Shown: piece after piece, positions 35,520 to 44,785 of the stretch
How the letters are laid out: each line of letters begins with the position of its first letter
How positions within the stretch are numbered: position 1 is the first letter of the stretch
DNA from: Flammeovirga sp. OC4
Lineage (GTDB): Bacteria > Bacteroidota > Bacteroidia > Cytophagales > Flammeovirgaceae
Assembly: GCF_000812565.1 (NCBI RefSeq)
Contig: NZ_JTAM01000007.1
Location: 1-64,000 of the forward strand
Length of the DNA stretch: 64,000 nucleotides
Direction: 5' to 3'
Position numbers and translations under genes: made by a program
Notes under the pieces: model-generated
What the model was told of the DNA's origin: nothing
What the model saw: only the letters and a program-made list of their open reading frames with translations
Databases searched by the model: none

Positions 35520-36131
35520 TTAGTTGTTGATGTATAAATCAAAAACTTCCGAATAGTCATCTCTGTGGAATTCCTTGTATTTACTAGTTTTCCATGAGAA
35601 GATATAATCATTTAATTTCTCAAATTCATCAGCATTCGTGTTGCTTCCTAGCGTACCTTTTAAAGTTTCCATTGCCAATGTTACACTCTCTTGTGATTGA
35701 GCAAACGAGTTAAAATCACTATCCTGAAGAGAAGCGATTTTTATTAGACTTTTATAAAGATCTTTAAGTTTTTCGATTTGTTTGCGATCTACATCGATAC
35801 TGAAAGCTTTATCACCAAGTCCAAATTTAATTTCAACGTCTAGGTCAATATTTCCAGCTGTTTCAAGTTTTACGTCTGAGAAGAAATATTTCTTATAAGG
35901 GTATCTGTAAAGGGTTCTTCGTGTATTGATTGCAGAAGTACCATCTAGGTGAATCAAAGCTGTATTAGTGAAACAGTATTCGTCTGTTTTTGATTTAATC
36001 AAGAAAAAGATTTTTTCTCCATCTTCATGCATGATATAGTCATCTGAGTCTACTTTGTCATAGTCAACAGGATCGATGATTTTACCAATATCACTCAATC
36101 CCATGACATCAGAAGCTAGTTTTTTAAACAT
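35520..36131 (-). CDS. PH-domain protein (YvbH-like)
   Basis: 203 residues, cytoplasmic. A bacterial pleckstrin-homology-like domain spans about 1-125 (DGEKIFFLIKSKTDEYCFTN, then TRRTLYRYPYKKYFFSDV) and a helical oligomerisation tail like that of YvbH/bPH_1 proteins runs from about 125 to 200. The function of this family is poorly known. It is monocistronic, convergent with the GNAT-like gene. Confidence 0.82.
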   Translation of the reverse strand: MFKKLASDVMGLSDIGKIIDPVDYDKVDSDDYIMHEDGEKIFFLIKSKTDEYCFTNTALIHLDGTSAINTRRTLYRYPYKKYFFSDVKLETAGNIDLDVEIKFGLGDKAFSIDVDRKQIEKLKDLYKSLIKIASLQDSDFNSFAQSQESVTLAMETLKGTLGSNTNADEFEKLNDYIFSWKTSKYKEFHRDDYSEVFDLYINN

Positions 36132-36225
36132 AATAATTTACGTTTTTGAATTGTGATAAGTACGTTTAATTAGTGCTGAAAGTAATACAATAAATATTTA
36201 TCAAAAAATATATTTACATTATTAA

Positions 36226-36897
36226 CTATATTTTGCCAAAAGTATGGCTTAGCCTGTTGATCTCAGTATTGATTTCTTTTTGCCATGCACATCTAAACCA
36301 TTGTGCAGCTTCTTGCCCTACGAATCTCCAGTGCCAGGACTCTTGTCGAATATTTTTTTCTATTCTGAAATAATAGGTAGGTACCCATCCATATTCGAAA
36401 GCGTGGTTGAGAAGCCATAGAAACAGCTTTGTGTTTTCTCCTGCATATCTTATGTCTATTGTTGTCAAAAGGTGGTGTTCGGAGTATCCGGGCCTTTCAG
36501 CTCTACTTTCTCCATATTTATTGAATACAATTTGTTGTGTTCTCTTATTCCTGTAAGATGATCTTATGTTGATGTGAATATTGTTTTGGAAAGCTGCTTG
36601 TTTCATATCCAAGTAAGCCTCGTAGGCAGGGTAGAGGAGTTGATCACCATCAATTTCTTTGTATTGAAAATCTCTGATTTGAATAAAGTCAATATAGTTG
36701 AAAGGTACGCCAATGGGCATCCTCATAAAGTCATAGTATATTTTGTTGGGGTTGATATCGATTCCCTCTTTTTGACTGATAAATGTACTTAGGTTTACTC
36801 TATATTTCCAGTTTTTTTTGAGAAGTTCGTTTTCACATTCTTGGGCTAATATGGAATGAGAAAAAAAGGTTAAAAGTAAGAAAAGGTATTTTTGCAT
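36226..36897 (-). CDS. VanY-like D-alanyl-D-alanine carboxypeptidase
   Basis: 223 residues with a signal peptide (MQKYLFLLLTFFSHSILAQE). The ATG at 36897 is preferred over 36954, because the longer frame would start inside the gapA terminator (36942-36973). The zinc site is seen in SEHHLLTTIDIRY near 144 and in ESWHWRFVG near 193 (H, D and H ligands with catalytic Glu), the M15B/VanY pattern. The usual SxHxxGxAxD reads SEHHLLTTID, so the small Gly and Ala are replaced. It trims peptidoglycan peptides in the periplasm. Confidence 0.87.
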   Translation of the reverse strand: MQKYLFLLLTFFSHSILAQECENELLKKNWKYRVNLSTFISQKEGIDINPNKIYYDFMRMPIGVPFNYIDFIQIRDFQYKEIDGDQLLYPAYEAYLDMKQAAFQNNIHINIRSSYRNKRTQQIVFNKYGESRAERPGYSEHHLLTTIDIRYAGENTKLFLWLLNHAFEYGWVPTYYFRIEKNIRQESWHWRFVGQEAAQWFRCAWQKEINTEINRLSHTFGKI

Positions 36898-36941
36898 TTG
36901 TAGGAAAAATTGGATCCAAAAAATCTCTACAAATTTGATAA

Positions 36942-36973
36942 TAAAAAAGGGCAAATCCGAAGATTTGCCCTTT
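36942..36973 (-). terminator. gapA terminator
   Basis: On the minus strand AAAGGGCAAATC, a TTCG tetraloop, GATTTGCCC and then TTTTTT. A UUCG-type loop makes this a very stable terminator, 29 bases beyond the gapA stop. Confidence 0.9.
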
Positions 36974-37001
36974 ATATTTAGACTTGTGTCTACTCTACAA
37001 A

Positions 37002-38015
<1,014 letters not shown>

Positions 38016-38098
38016 TTAAAATTGAATAAATAATTCTTCAAAAGTTGAGAGTTTATGACTCTGACTAACTTTAATTGCCGTGTCACTAACTACATTGC

Positions 38099-38130
38099 AA
38101 ACGTACTTACATAGTTTGTCTTGTGGAATG
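38099..38130 (-). promoter_or_regulatory. gapA promoter candidate
   Basis: On the minus strand ATTC (38127-38130), a 20-base spacer and TACGTTTG (38099-38106), the Bacteroidota TANNTTTG box. It lies about 100 bases before the gapA ATG. The 38001-38377 gap otherwise holds only the terminator of the sigma-factor gene. Confidence 0.6.
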
Positions 38131-38221
38131 ATAAATATCATTATTTGTTGGCAATTTTACCCAAATAGCTACAAAATTTAAGTGTACTAAAAACCTTTAT
38201 TTCAGTAGTTTATCTTAAAAA

Positions 38222-38260
38222 ATAAAGGGATTACAGATGTATTATTCTGTAATCCCCTTA
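38222..38260 (-). terminator. Terminator of the sigma-factor gene
   Basis: On the minus strand AAGGGGATTACAG pairs with CTGTAATCCCTT, followed by TATTTTTTA. It lies about 120 bases after the stop at 38378, leaving a long 3' leader. Confidence 0.75.
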
Positions 38261-38377
38261 TTATGAATGCAATGCTTTTGTTGTCTTGAAAAAAATACTT
38301 TTAATGTTTGGTCTTTAACAAGTTGTTAATTCATTTGACTCAGTAAAACTTATTAACTATATTTTTTTCAACTTTTA

Positions 38378-38980
38378 TTACTTTTTCTTATTTCCAAAAA
38401 TAAAATCAACAAGATTTCTCACTTCACCGTCTTTATTGGCTTGTTGGAACTTTTTGTAAATCTGAAAATGTCTTTCTGGATCAACATTAAATTTATCTTT
38501 TCCTTCCTCTAATTTCTGTTTTGACCTATGGAAAAGTTGTCTACAATGATCTGCTTTTTTTCTTGCGATTTCTGTAATCTCATTGTAGTTCAAATTAAAC
38601 GCTTCCTTCATTAAGTATACTCCTAATTCAGCATCGTTTAATTTTTTCATCATATTTTTTAAACCTTCAGAAATTTCAGTGGCTTTGTCTGATGACCAAT
38701 TCTCGATGGGATCAAAATGAAAATTATGGGTAATATTGGCCCAATTATCAACTAGGTGTTCTTTTTTTCTTTTTAATGCTTCAAGATGATTTAAACACGT
38801 ATTAGTGATAGTCTTGATTAGATAATTCTTAATGTCAGCAATCTTTGATAGATCAACCTTAAGAATTTTGATAAAAGTGTCTTGCACCATATCCTCAGCA
38901 TCGCTGGCTACTCCAAGTATCCTATAGGCTACGGCATACAATAATGGACGATATTCTGTTATTGCTTGTTCAGCTGACAT
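38378..38980 (-). CDS. ECF-type RNA polymerase sigma factor
   Basis: 200 residues. Region 2 is seen as YRPLLYAVAYRILGVASDAE followed by DMVQDTFIKI near 31-40. Region 4 (about 95-155) has LNYNEITEIARKKADHCRQL. A C-terminal extension of about 45 residues after region 4 recalls the ECF41/SigJ class, which carries a SnoaL-like tail; here the tail is too short for a full SnoaL domain. No anti-sigma gene is adjacent. The 2-kb small-RNA array lies upstream. Confidence 0.82.
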   Translation of the reverse strand: MSAEQAITEYRPLLYAVAYRILGVASDAEDMVQDTFIKILKVDLSKIADIKNYLIKTITNTCLNHLEALKRKKEHLVDNWANITHNFHFDPIENWSSDKATEISEGLKNMMKKLNDAELGVYLMKEAFNLNYNEITEIARKKADHCRQLFHRSKQKLEEGKDKFNVDPERHFQIYKKFQQANKDGEVRNLVDFIFGNKKK

Positions 38981-39125
38981 AGTGGTGGTTACAAATGATA
39001 GTTTAAAAATGATTTCATATTTAAGAAATCTTCATTATATCTTATTTATCGCAAATTAATAAAATAAATTTTCCTATTAACTATAAAATTAAATATAAAT
39101 ACTATTTCTAAGATTTATTAAAAAA

Positions 39126-39139
39126 TGAATATTTATTCA
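39126..39139. promoter_or_regulatory. TGAATA-N2-TATTCA palindrome upstream of the sigma gene
   Basis: The arms extend to AATGAATA/TATTCATT. It lies 146 bases upstream of the sigma-factor start codon. The same motif is found at 18625 and 40075. Confidence 0.35.
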
Positions 39140-39233
39140 TTGTTTTGTTATATTGCTGTAACAAAATGTAAAATATTTTACATGGGAAAGTAGAAGGTTT
39201 GATAGTAAGGCTATTAAGGTTGCATAAAAAGAT

Positions 39234-39340
39234 TTATATAAAAAAAGAGTTCGAGGAAACCCCAAACTCTTTTCATAACCCAAAAACTAACTATTACTCT
39301 TTTCTTATATATCTTTAAATCACTTTAATAGTGATTGCTT
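39234..39340 (-). ncRNA. Tandem small RNA candidate, copy A
   Basis: Read on the minus strand: 5' hairpin AATCACT/AGTGATT (39318-39336, loop of 5), conserved core AAGATATATAAGA...GTAATAGTTAGTTTTTGGGT, then a 12-bp terminator stem (AAGAGTTTGGGG/CCTCGAACTCTT) and a T-run. The core has stops in all frames, so it is non-coding. It is the last of six copies in transcription direction and is separated from copy B by an inserted repeat. Confidence 0.75.
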
Positions 39341-39439
39341 TTTCTAACTTACATACAAATAAACGCATATTATATTGTTGATGTTTAGCACTTTAAGTGA
39401 ATAAGTTTTAATGCTTGAACTTTTTTTTAATCCAATATA

Positions 39440-39790
39440 TTTATTGCATTATAAACTAAATTATTGTCAACTTTCAATCGACCTTTCTACAAGAAATTAT
39501 AGGATCTACTTTCAAGCTTCTTTCCTTTTCGTTAAGGTTTGTCTTGAAATAAAAAGAAGCAATAAATTCAAGGCTTAGAAGTCAAAAGCTAAATTCCATT
39601 TCTCTCGCCTATTGAAAGGATAACCCGATCAAAACTTCATCGCTTTGAGATGCTCAAGCAACAAAATCATTTTTAACGGCTCAAGACATGGAATTCTGAA
39701 CGCTTTTCCCTTCAAGGCCGAGGGGGTACCACCAAATGATTGTCTGATTAAATGTCAAAAGATAAAGGTTCTATAATAATCTTCTAAAAT
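39440..39790. repeat. Dispersed palindromic repeat between small RNA copies A and B
   Basis: The left about 75 bases (TGCATTATAAACTAAATTAT onward, with CTTTCTACAAG and TATAGGATCTACTT) match 19308-19375. The middle differs and contains AATTCCAT/ATGGAATT and GCTTCTTT/AAAGAAGC pairs. The edges are approximate. Copies B-F are spaced 212-228 bases, while A-B is about 710, so this repeat fits an insertion of about 480 bases into the array. Confidence 0.6.
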
Positions 39791-39949
39791 GGAATGATGT
39801 AAGGAAGTTGTATTGCAACGTCCTCACGAACCACCATACACTACTTTTTTTTCATAAAAGAGATTGTATATATCAACGAAAACTTAGTTTACGTTATGTT
39901 TTGATTATGTATTAAACGTTTTCAATTTTATTGAGGAGGGAAGAGGGTA

Positions 39950-40046
39950 TAAAAAAAGAGCTTGGAGAATCTCCAAACTCTTTCATAACCCAAAAACTAA
40001 CTATTACTCTTTTCTTATATATCTTATGCTCATTGCAATGAGCCTT
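39950..40046 (-). ncRNA. Tandem small RNA candidate, copy B
   Basis: The 5' hairpin is the perfect palindrome GCTCATTGCAATGAGC (40028-40043). The conserved core follows, then the terminator stem AAAGAGTTTGGAG/TCTCCAAGCTCTTT with a T-run on the minus strand. A GTGAATA-TC-TATTCAC palindrome lies upstream at 40074-40089. Confidence 0.75.
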
Positions 40047-40074
40047 TTTTCTTAACTTACAATAACTATAACGG

Positions 40075-40088
40075 TGAATATCTATTCA
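40075..40088. promoter_or_regulatory. TGAATA-N2-TATTCA palindrome upstream of copy B
   Basis: Third occurrence of this motif in the window, about 30 bases upstream of the 5' hairpin of small RNA copy B. The related form ATGAATATTCAT occurs in the spacers at 40368-40379 and 40593-40604. Confidence 0.35.
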
Positions 40089-40174
40089 CTGTTTGGATAT
40101 TTGTGTGAACAAATTTTAATAGGAAAACTTTTTTATGATCACCAGCTTTGATGACTATTTGAAGTGCGATGGTA

Positions 40175-40273
40175 CAAAAAAAAGAGTTCGGAGAACCTCC
40201 AAACTCTTTCCTAACCCAAAAACTAACTATTACTCTTAACTTTTATATTTCTTTTGATGTCTTAAATGACATT
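40175..40273 (-). ncRNA. Tandem small RNA candidate, copy C
   Basis: The 5' hairpin is ATGTC/GACAT (40257-40272, the weakest of the six). The core is slightly different (AAATATAAAAGTTAAGAGTAA) but ends in the same TAGTTAGTTTTTGGGTTAGG. The terminator stem is AAAGAGTTTGGAGG/CTCCGAACTCTTT with a T-run. A possible promoter box TAGCGTTTG lies about 40 bases upstream. Confidence 0.72.
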
Positions 40274-40395
40274 CTTTATATCTAAACTTTAATACATCAA
40301 ACGCTATGTCGTCACTTATGTTTCACGTTATTTGTGAATGAATTTTAAAGACTTTTTACATTTCTAAATGAATATTCATTGCTCTAAAATGGGGT

Positions 40396-40498
40396 ATAAA
40401 AAAAGAGTTTGGAGAACCTCCAAACTCTTTCCTAACCCAAAAACTAACTATTACTCTTATTCTTATATATCTTTTAAATTCATGTGTATTACATGAAC
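40396..40498 (-). ncRNA. Tandem small RNA candidate, copy D
   Basis: The 5' hairpin is TTCATGT/ACATGAA (40479-40497, loop of 5), followed by core AAGATATATAAGAATAAGAG and onward. The terminator AAAGAGTTTGGAGG/CCTCCAAACTCTTT is perfectly paired with a T-run. The upstream spacer is nearly identical to that of copies C and E. Confidence 0.78.
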
Positions 40499-40620
40499 TG
40501 TTATTATCAATTTATACTATTTAAAACGGTAGCCCACCGTTGAGGTTGCTCAAGTTTTGTGAATGAATTTTAAAGACTTTTTACATTTCTAAATGAATAT
40601 TCATTGCTCTAAAATGGGGT

Positions 40621-40724
40621 ATAAAAAAAGAGTTCGGAGAACCTCCAAACTCTTTCCTAACCCAAAAACTAACTATTACTCTTATTCTTATATATCTTTT
40701 AAATTCATGCGTATTACATGAACT
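40621..40724 (-). ncRNA. Tandem small RNA candidate, copy E
   Basis: The 5' hairpin is TTCATG/CATGAA (40704-40722). Relative to copy D one base pair is lost at the loop end. Core and terminator are as in the other copies, with one G-T pair in the terminator stem. It is a recent duplicate of copy D judging from the shared spacer. Confidence 0.78.
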
Positions 40725-40834
40725 GTTTTTATCAATTTATAATATTAAAAACGGTATTAATCCGTTGAGGTTACTCAATTATTGTGAATGAATTTTAAAG
40801 ACTTTATACAATGTTAAATGTATCTTTAAACACA

Positions 40835-40934
40835 AAAAAAGAGTCCGAAGAAACTTCAAACTCTTTCTCATAACCCAAAAACTAACTATTACTCTTAATC
40901 TTATATATCTTGAAACTTATACGATGATAAGTTG
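40835..40934 (-). ncRNA. Tandem small RNA candidate, copy F
   Basis: First copy in transcription direction. The 5' hairpin is AACTTAT/ATAAGTT (40914-40933). The core AAGATATATAAGATTAAGAG is conserved. The terminator stem has changed on both sides (GAAG/CTTC instead of GGAG/CTCC), keeping the fold. The T-run is on the minus strand. Confidence 0.77.
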
Positions 40935-41032
40935 CTTTTATCTTTGTTTAATTAACTTAACGTAAAGTAAATGCATCCGTTTCAATTATCTATTTAACAA
41001 AAGGTAATGCTAATTAATGAGTGTGAATTTTA

Positions 41033-41557
41033 TTAAAATAGTGTGCCAACTTCTTCTTTAAGCTTCATTAGTGTAGCGTCTAAGGCTGAAGTTTCATCAC
41101 TAATACTATTTTCTAATAATGCTTTAGCAAGATCAAAACCAGTTGCATTTTCAGGGAGGTCTTTTGCGATATTATTAATAAAAGAAATACTTTCTTCCTT
41201 TGTGCCTCTAATCATCTCCCAAAGTTCTGGGCTTACATAAATCTGCTGAGATAAATTGTGGTTGAATTCATCTCTGATTGTGATTAGTAAACTTTGTTGG
41301 AAAAGTACAGCAGAAATATCATCATAGTTGATTCTATCCAATAATTCTCTGTAAGTGATTCTTTCTAAAAAAAGGGCTAATCTCTCATAGGCTTGCAATC
41401 TTAAAGGTAAAGTTTGTTCTATTTGACTACTCTTCACTTTTATTGAAAGTGTATCGTATTCCTTCTGTAAAAACATTTTTACAATAAAGAAGGCACCGTA
41501 TAAGACAAATCCAGCTGGAATTGTCATTTTTAATAAATCTGCTATGTCTGTTGTCAT
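41033..41557 (-). CDS. Hypothetical membrane-anchored protein
   Basis: 174 residues. One N-terminal membrane helix (about 13-30, IPAGFVLYGAFFIVKMFLQK) is followed by a mostly helical cytoplasmic domain (ERLALFLERITYRELLDRIN, and NHNLSQQIYVSPELWEMIRG near 115). Similar proteins are widespread in Bacteroidota as uncharacterised single genes. The nearest gene upstream starts the efflux operon on the same strand but ends 158 bases away, so it is probably separate. Confidence 0.75.
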   Translation of the reverse strand: MTTDIADLLKMTIPAGFVLYGAFFIVKMFLQKEYDTLSIKVKSSQIEQTLPLRLQAYERLALFLERITYRELLDRINYDDISAVLFQQSLLITIRDEFNHNLSQQIYVSPELWEMIRGTKEESISFINNIAKDLPENATGFDLAKALLENSISDETSALDATLMKLKEEVGTLF

Positions 41558-41714
41558 ATCCTAAAAAATTTGATGCAATATTAGTAACCACTTTTGTCTA
41601 TATCAATTTTTTTATGGTATAGAATGATAAAACAGACGCATAAAAGGTTACAATTAGCGATTTCAATAGGCAATAGAGGCTTTTTAACCTTTCATTAAAC
41701 ATTAGATTTACCAT

Positions 41715-42839
41715 TTATCCATTTGTTTTTCTGTAAGCAAGCACTGACATGGTGTTGATCACAATGGCATAAATGCCTATTATGAAGAAGTTCATTTTTA
41801 CATCATCCCAAGTAGCCCCCTTTAATAGTACACTTCTCATCACTTCAATAAAGTATCTGAAAGGGTTCAAAAGAGTAATTTTCTGGGCCCAAACCGGCAT
41901 ATTTTCAATAGGAGTAAACATACCGCTAAGAAGTACGAAAATTACCATAAAGAACCATGCAATAAACATGGACTGCTGTTGAGTGTCTGCTAATGTTGAT
42001 ATAAACAATCCAATACCTAAGACCACAAATAAATACAGCATAGCGAATAAAAAGATCAAATAAATAGGGCCTTGCATGGGGACACTGAAAACTAACTTCG
42101 CTATTGTAAGTCCAAGGCTAAGTACAAACATTCCAATACACCAAAAGGGAAGTACCTTACCTATGATAAATTCCCCTTTTGTAATGGGAGTAACATTCAA
42201 CTGCTCAATAGTTCCTATTTCTTTTTCCTTCACAATATTCATCGAGGTTAGGAACATTCCAATCATGCTTACAAGTAGCACAAGTAGCCCTGGAACCATA
42301 TAAAATTTGTAGTCCAACGTAGCATTGTACCAATTCTGCATAGAGAAGTTAATCTCAAAAGGAGTATTTTGTTGTTCAAACAACCCAATATTTGCTTTTA
42401 CAAACTCCTCTCTAAATTCCTGAATGATTGATTGTGCATAAGAGGCAGAGATACCTGCCGTCATACCATCAATTGCATTGACTTTGGCAGATAGCGTTAC
42501 AGGGGTTTTCTGCATGATATTTTTCTCAAAATCATTCGGAATTTCCAAGCTGATATTGACAGAGCCTTCCTGTAGGGATGTACCTTTCGTATCTGTAGCA
42601 TGTTTAAAGTGTACCAAATTAAAGTATTCGGAAGCTACATACTTTTCTATTAACGATTGTGACAATTGAGAATGATCACGATCTACCACTTCCAATTGAA
42701 TATTTTTTACATCAAAAGTAGCGGCAAAAGAAAGTACCATCAATTGCATTATAGGCATTACAAAAATGATGGGTAGCATTCCTTTATCTCTGAATATTTG
42801 TTTGAATTCCTTCTGAAGAATAAATTTTAATGCACTCAT
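41715..42839 (-). CDS. ABC-2 type efflux permease (YbhR-like)
   Basis: 374 residues: an N-terminal helix (about 20-40), a large periplasmic domain (about 45-170) and five to six C-terminal helices with the ABC-2 hallmark FMVIFVLLSGMFTPIENMPVWAQ. It pairs with the next permease gene as a heterodimer. It is the last gene of the TetR-controlled efflux operon (48.5 to 41.7 kb). It exports hydrophobic drugs or lipids; the true substrate is not evident. Confidence 0.88.
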   Translation of the reverse strand: MSALKFILQKEFKQIFRDKGMLPIIFVMPIMQLMVLSFAATFDVKNIQLEVVDRDHSQLSQSLIEKYVASEYFNLVHFKHATDTKGTSLQEGSVNISLEIPNDFEKNIMQKTPVTLSAKVNAIDGMTAGISASYAQSIIQEFREEFVKANIGLFEQQNTPFEINFSMQNWYNATLDYKFYMVPGLLVLLVSMIGMFLTSMNIVKEKEIGTIEQLNVTPITKGEFIIGKVLPFWCIGMFVLSLGLTIAKLVFSVPMQGPIYLIFLFAMLYLFVVLGIGLFISTLADTQQQSMFIAWFFMVIFVLLSGMFTPIENMPVWAQKITLLNPFRYFIEVMRSVLLKGATWDDVKMNFFIIGIYAIVINTMSVLAYRKTNG

Positions 42840-42915
42840 ATTAATCTTTTTTGGTGGAAATATTTTTGAATTGATGTAATTGAGTTCTTACTCAAAACCC
42901 AATTTGTTTCATTCT

Positions 42916-44034
42916 TTACTCCAACCTGATTTTAAAGCGTTTGATACTGACTCCCATTAAGAAAAAGAAAATACCTGCCAGTATTAGGGTTTCTTTTAAG
43001 ATGAAAGAAAGTGTTGCTCCTTTCAGCATTATACTTTTGATGATAATATTAAAATAGGTGGCGGGTACAATTTTAGAAACGATTTGAAGCGGAAGTGGCA
43101 TATTTTCAATGGGAAAAATAAAACCTGACAAAAGCATGGTAGGAAGGAAAAGGGCAAATAATGAAATCATTAATGCCAATTGTTGCGTTTCTGCTATTGT
43201 TGAAACGAAAATACCTAAAGCGAGCACTACTAAACAATACAGAATAATTTCACCTATCAGTAAAGCATAACTCCCCATGACGGGTACTTCGAAAATAAAT
43301 TTTCCTAAGGCAATAATTAAGGAAGCATTGACAAAAGATAGAAGGAGGTAAGGAATGACTTTTCCTAATAAAATAATGGAAGCATGCATAGGTGAAGCAA
43401 GTAGAACTTCCATCGTTCCCGTTTCTTTTTCTCTTGTAATAGCAATAGACGTCATCATGGTACAGACTAACATTAAAATAATGGTAATAAGTCCAGGGAC
43501 GAACATATATACTGACTTTAATTCGGGGTTATACCTCATCTCAACCTCTGTATTGATAAGCATTGGAGGAAGGGTTGATGTTGCAGTTACCTCATGTTCC
43601 ATCAAGTACTGCTGAACTTGCATTTGTAAGTAATTGCCTATTTGTGTTCCCGTATTGGGATCAGTGGCATCAGAAATAATCTGTACATCTGCTTTACTCT
43701 CCTTTTGAAGTGTTTCACTGAATTTTGGCGGAAAAACCAATGCAGCTTTGATTCTACCTTTCTGAAAAGCATCATCTATTTCTTCAAACGAATTGAGGTA
43801 ACTATCTAAATCAAAATAGGAAGTAGAGAGTACTTTATCGATGATTTGAGTACTATGCTCATCCTTTGATTGATCGAGTATAGCAATTTTTACATTCTTA
43901 ATTTCATTAGAAATAGCAAAACCAAATAGTACAATTTGTACAATAGGAATTCCAAACAAGATCAATAGCGTACGTTGATCCCTAAAAATATGATAGAATT
44001 CTTTTTTGATGATTCCTTTTAAACGATCAAACAT
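42916..44034 (-). CDS. ABC-2 type efflux permease (YbhS-like)
   Basis: 372 residues with the same layout as its partner: N-terminal helix (LLILFGIPIVQIVLFGFAI), periplasmic loop to about 170, then membrane helices with LSGFIFPIENMPLPLQIVSK and the motif TREKETGTMEVLLASPM. The 2-base gap from the upstream ATPase gene implies translational coupling. It forms the membrane channel with the 41715-42839 product. Confidence 0.88.
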   Translation of the reverse strand: MFDRLKGIIKKEFYHIFRDQRTLLILFGIPIVQIVLFGFAISNEIKNVKIAILDQSKDEHSTQIIDKVLSTSYFDLDSYLNSFEEIDDAFQKGRIKAALVFPPKFSETLQKESKADVQIISDATDPNTGTQIGNYLQMQVQQYLMEHEVTATSTLPPMLINTEVEMRYNPELKSVYMFVPGLITIILMLVCTMMTSIAITREKETGTMEVLLASPMHASIILLGKVIPYLLLSFVNASLIIALGKFIFEVPVMGSYALLIGEIILYCLVVLALGIFVSTIAETQQLALMISLFALFLPTMLLSGFIFPIENMPLPLQIVSKIVPATYFNIIIKSIMLKGATLSFILKETLILAGIFFFLMGVSIKRFKIRLE

Positions 44035-44036
44035 AT

Positions 44037-44783
44037 CTATTGGATTTTATAATTTTCACCTCTTGCAATTTTTACAAAAACTTCATCCATATTATCAGAT
44101 TTGAAATCTGCTTTTAACTCTTTTGGAGAGCCATATCCTGCTATTCTGCCGTCCACCATCATAGAGATACGATTGCAGTATTCTGCTTCATCCATATAAT
44201 GCGTTGTTACAAAAACGGTAGTGCCATTATCGGCAGCTTCATAGATCATTTCCCAAAACTGCCTTCTTGTAATGGGGTCAACTCCTCCAGTGGGTTCATC
44301 TAGAAATACAATTTTAGGTTGGTGAAGTGTAGCGACTGAAAAGGCAATTTTTTGTTTCCAACCTAAAGGAACTTCTTTTAGTAGTTTGTGACTAACATCT
44401 GAAAGTCCCAATCGTTCTATCATTGCTGTACCTCTTTCATTGAGTTGTTCCTTAGAAAGACCATAGATACCTCCAAAGAATTTGATATTTTCCAGCAAAC
44501 TTAAATCATCATAAAGAGAAAATTTCTGGCTCATATAGCCAATGTTTTTTTTGATTTTCTCTTGCTGAGTGAATACATCAAAACCTGCAACAGTAGCTTC
44601 TCCAGAAGTAGGGGACAGTAGACCTGTTAGCATTTTCATAGCCGTTGATTTTCCTGCACCATTAGCACCTAAAAAACCGAATATTTCACCCTTTTTGACA
44701 TCAAAAGTAATTTCATTGACGGCTTTAAATGAACCAAAAGCTTTTGTCAGTTTTGTGGTTTCAATTATTTTTTCTGAATTCAT
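44037..44783 (-). CDS. ABC transporter ATPase, second of pair
   Basis: 248 residues. Walker A is GANGAGKST near 39 and Walker B is KIVFLDEPTGGVDP near 157. The ABC signature is replaced by PLGWKQKIAF, as in the second half of YbhF. This supports the view that the two ATPases here correspond to the two halves of a single YbhF-type protein. It lies 2 bases from both neighbours in the operon. Confidence 0.9.
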   Translation of the reverse strand: MNSEKIIETTKLTKAFGSFKAVNEITFDVKKGEIFGFLGANGAGKSTAMKMLTGLLSPTSGEATVAGFDVFTQQEKIKKNIGYMSQKFSLYDDLSLLENIKFFGGIYGLSKEQLNERGTAMIERLGLSDVSHKLLKEVPLGWKQKIAFSVATLHQPKIVFLDEPTGGVDPITRRQFWEMIYEAADNGTTVFVTTHYMDEAEYCNRISMMVDGRIAGYGSPKELKADFKSDNMDEVFVKIARGENYKIQ

Positions 44784-44785
44784 AA

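Noticed and set aside
36898-36954. Upstream extension of the VanY-like gene to 36954
   Set aside because: It would begin inside the gapA terminator and place 19 residues before a normal signal peptide.
39234-40934. CRISPR array
   Set aside because: Repeats are about 100 bases with spacers of about 120 bases that are themselves similar, and each repeat ends as a terminator; no cas genes are nearby.
39234-40934. Tandem repeats as ordinary plus-strand terminators
   Set aside because: The T-run is present only on the minus strand, no gene precedes each hairpin, and a long conserved core and second hairpin are attached.
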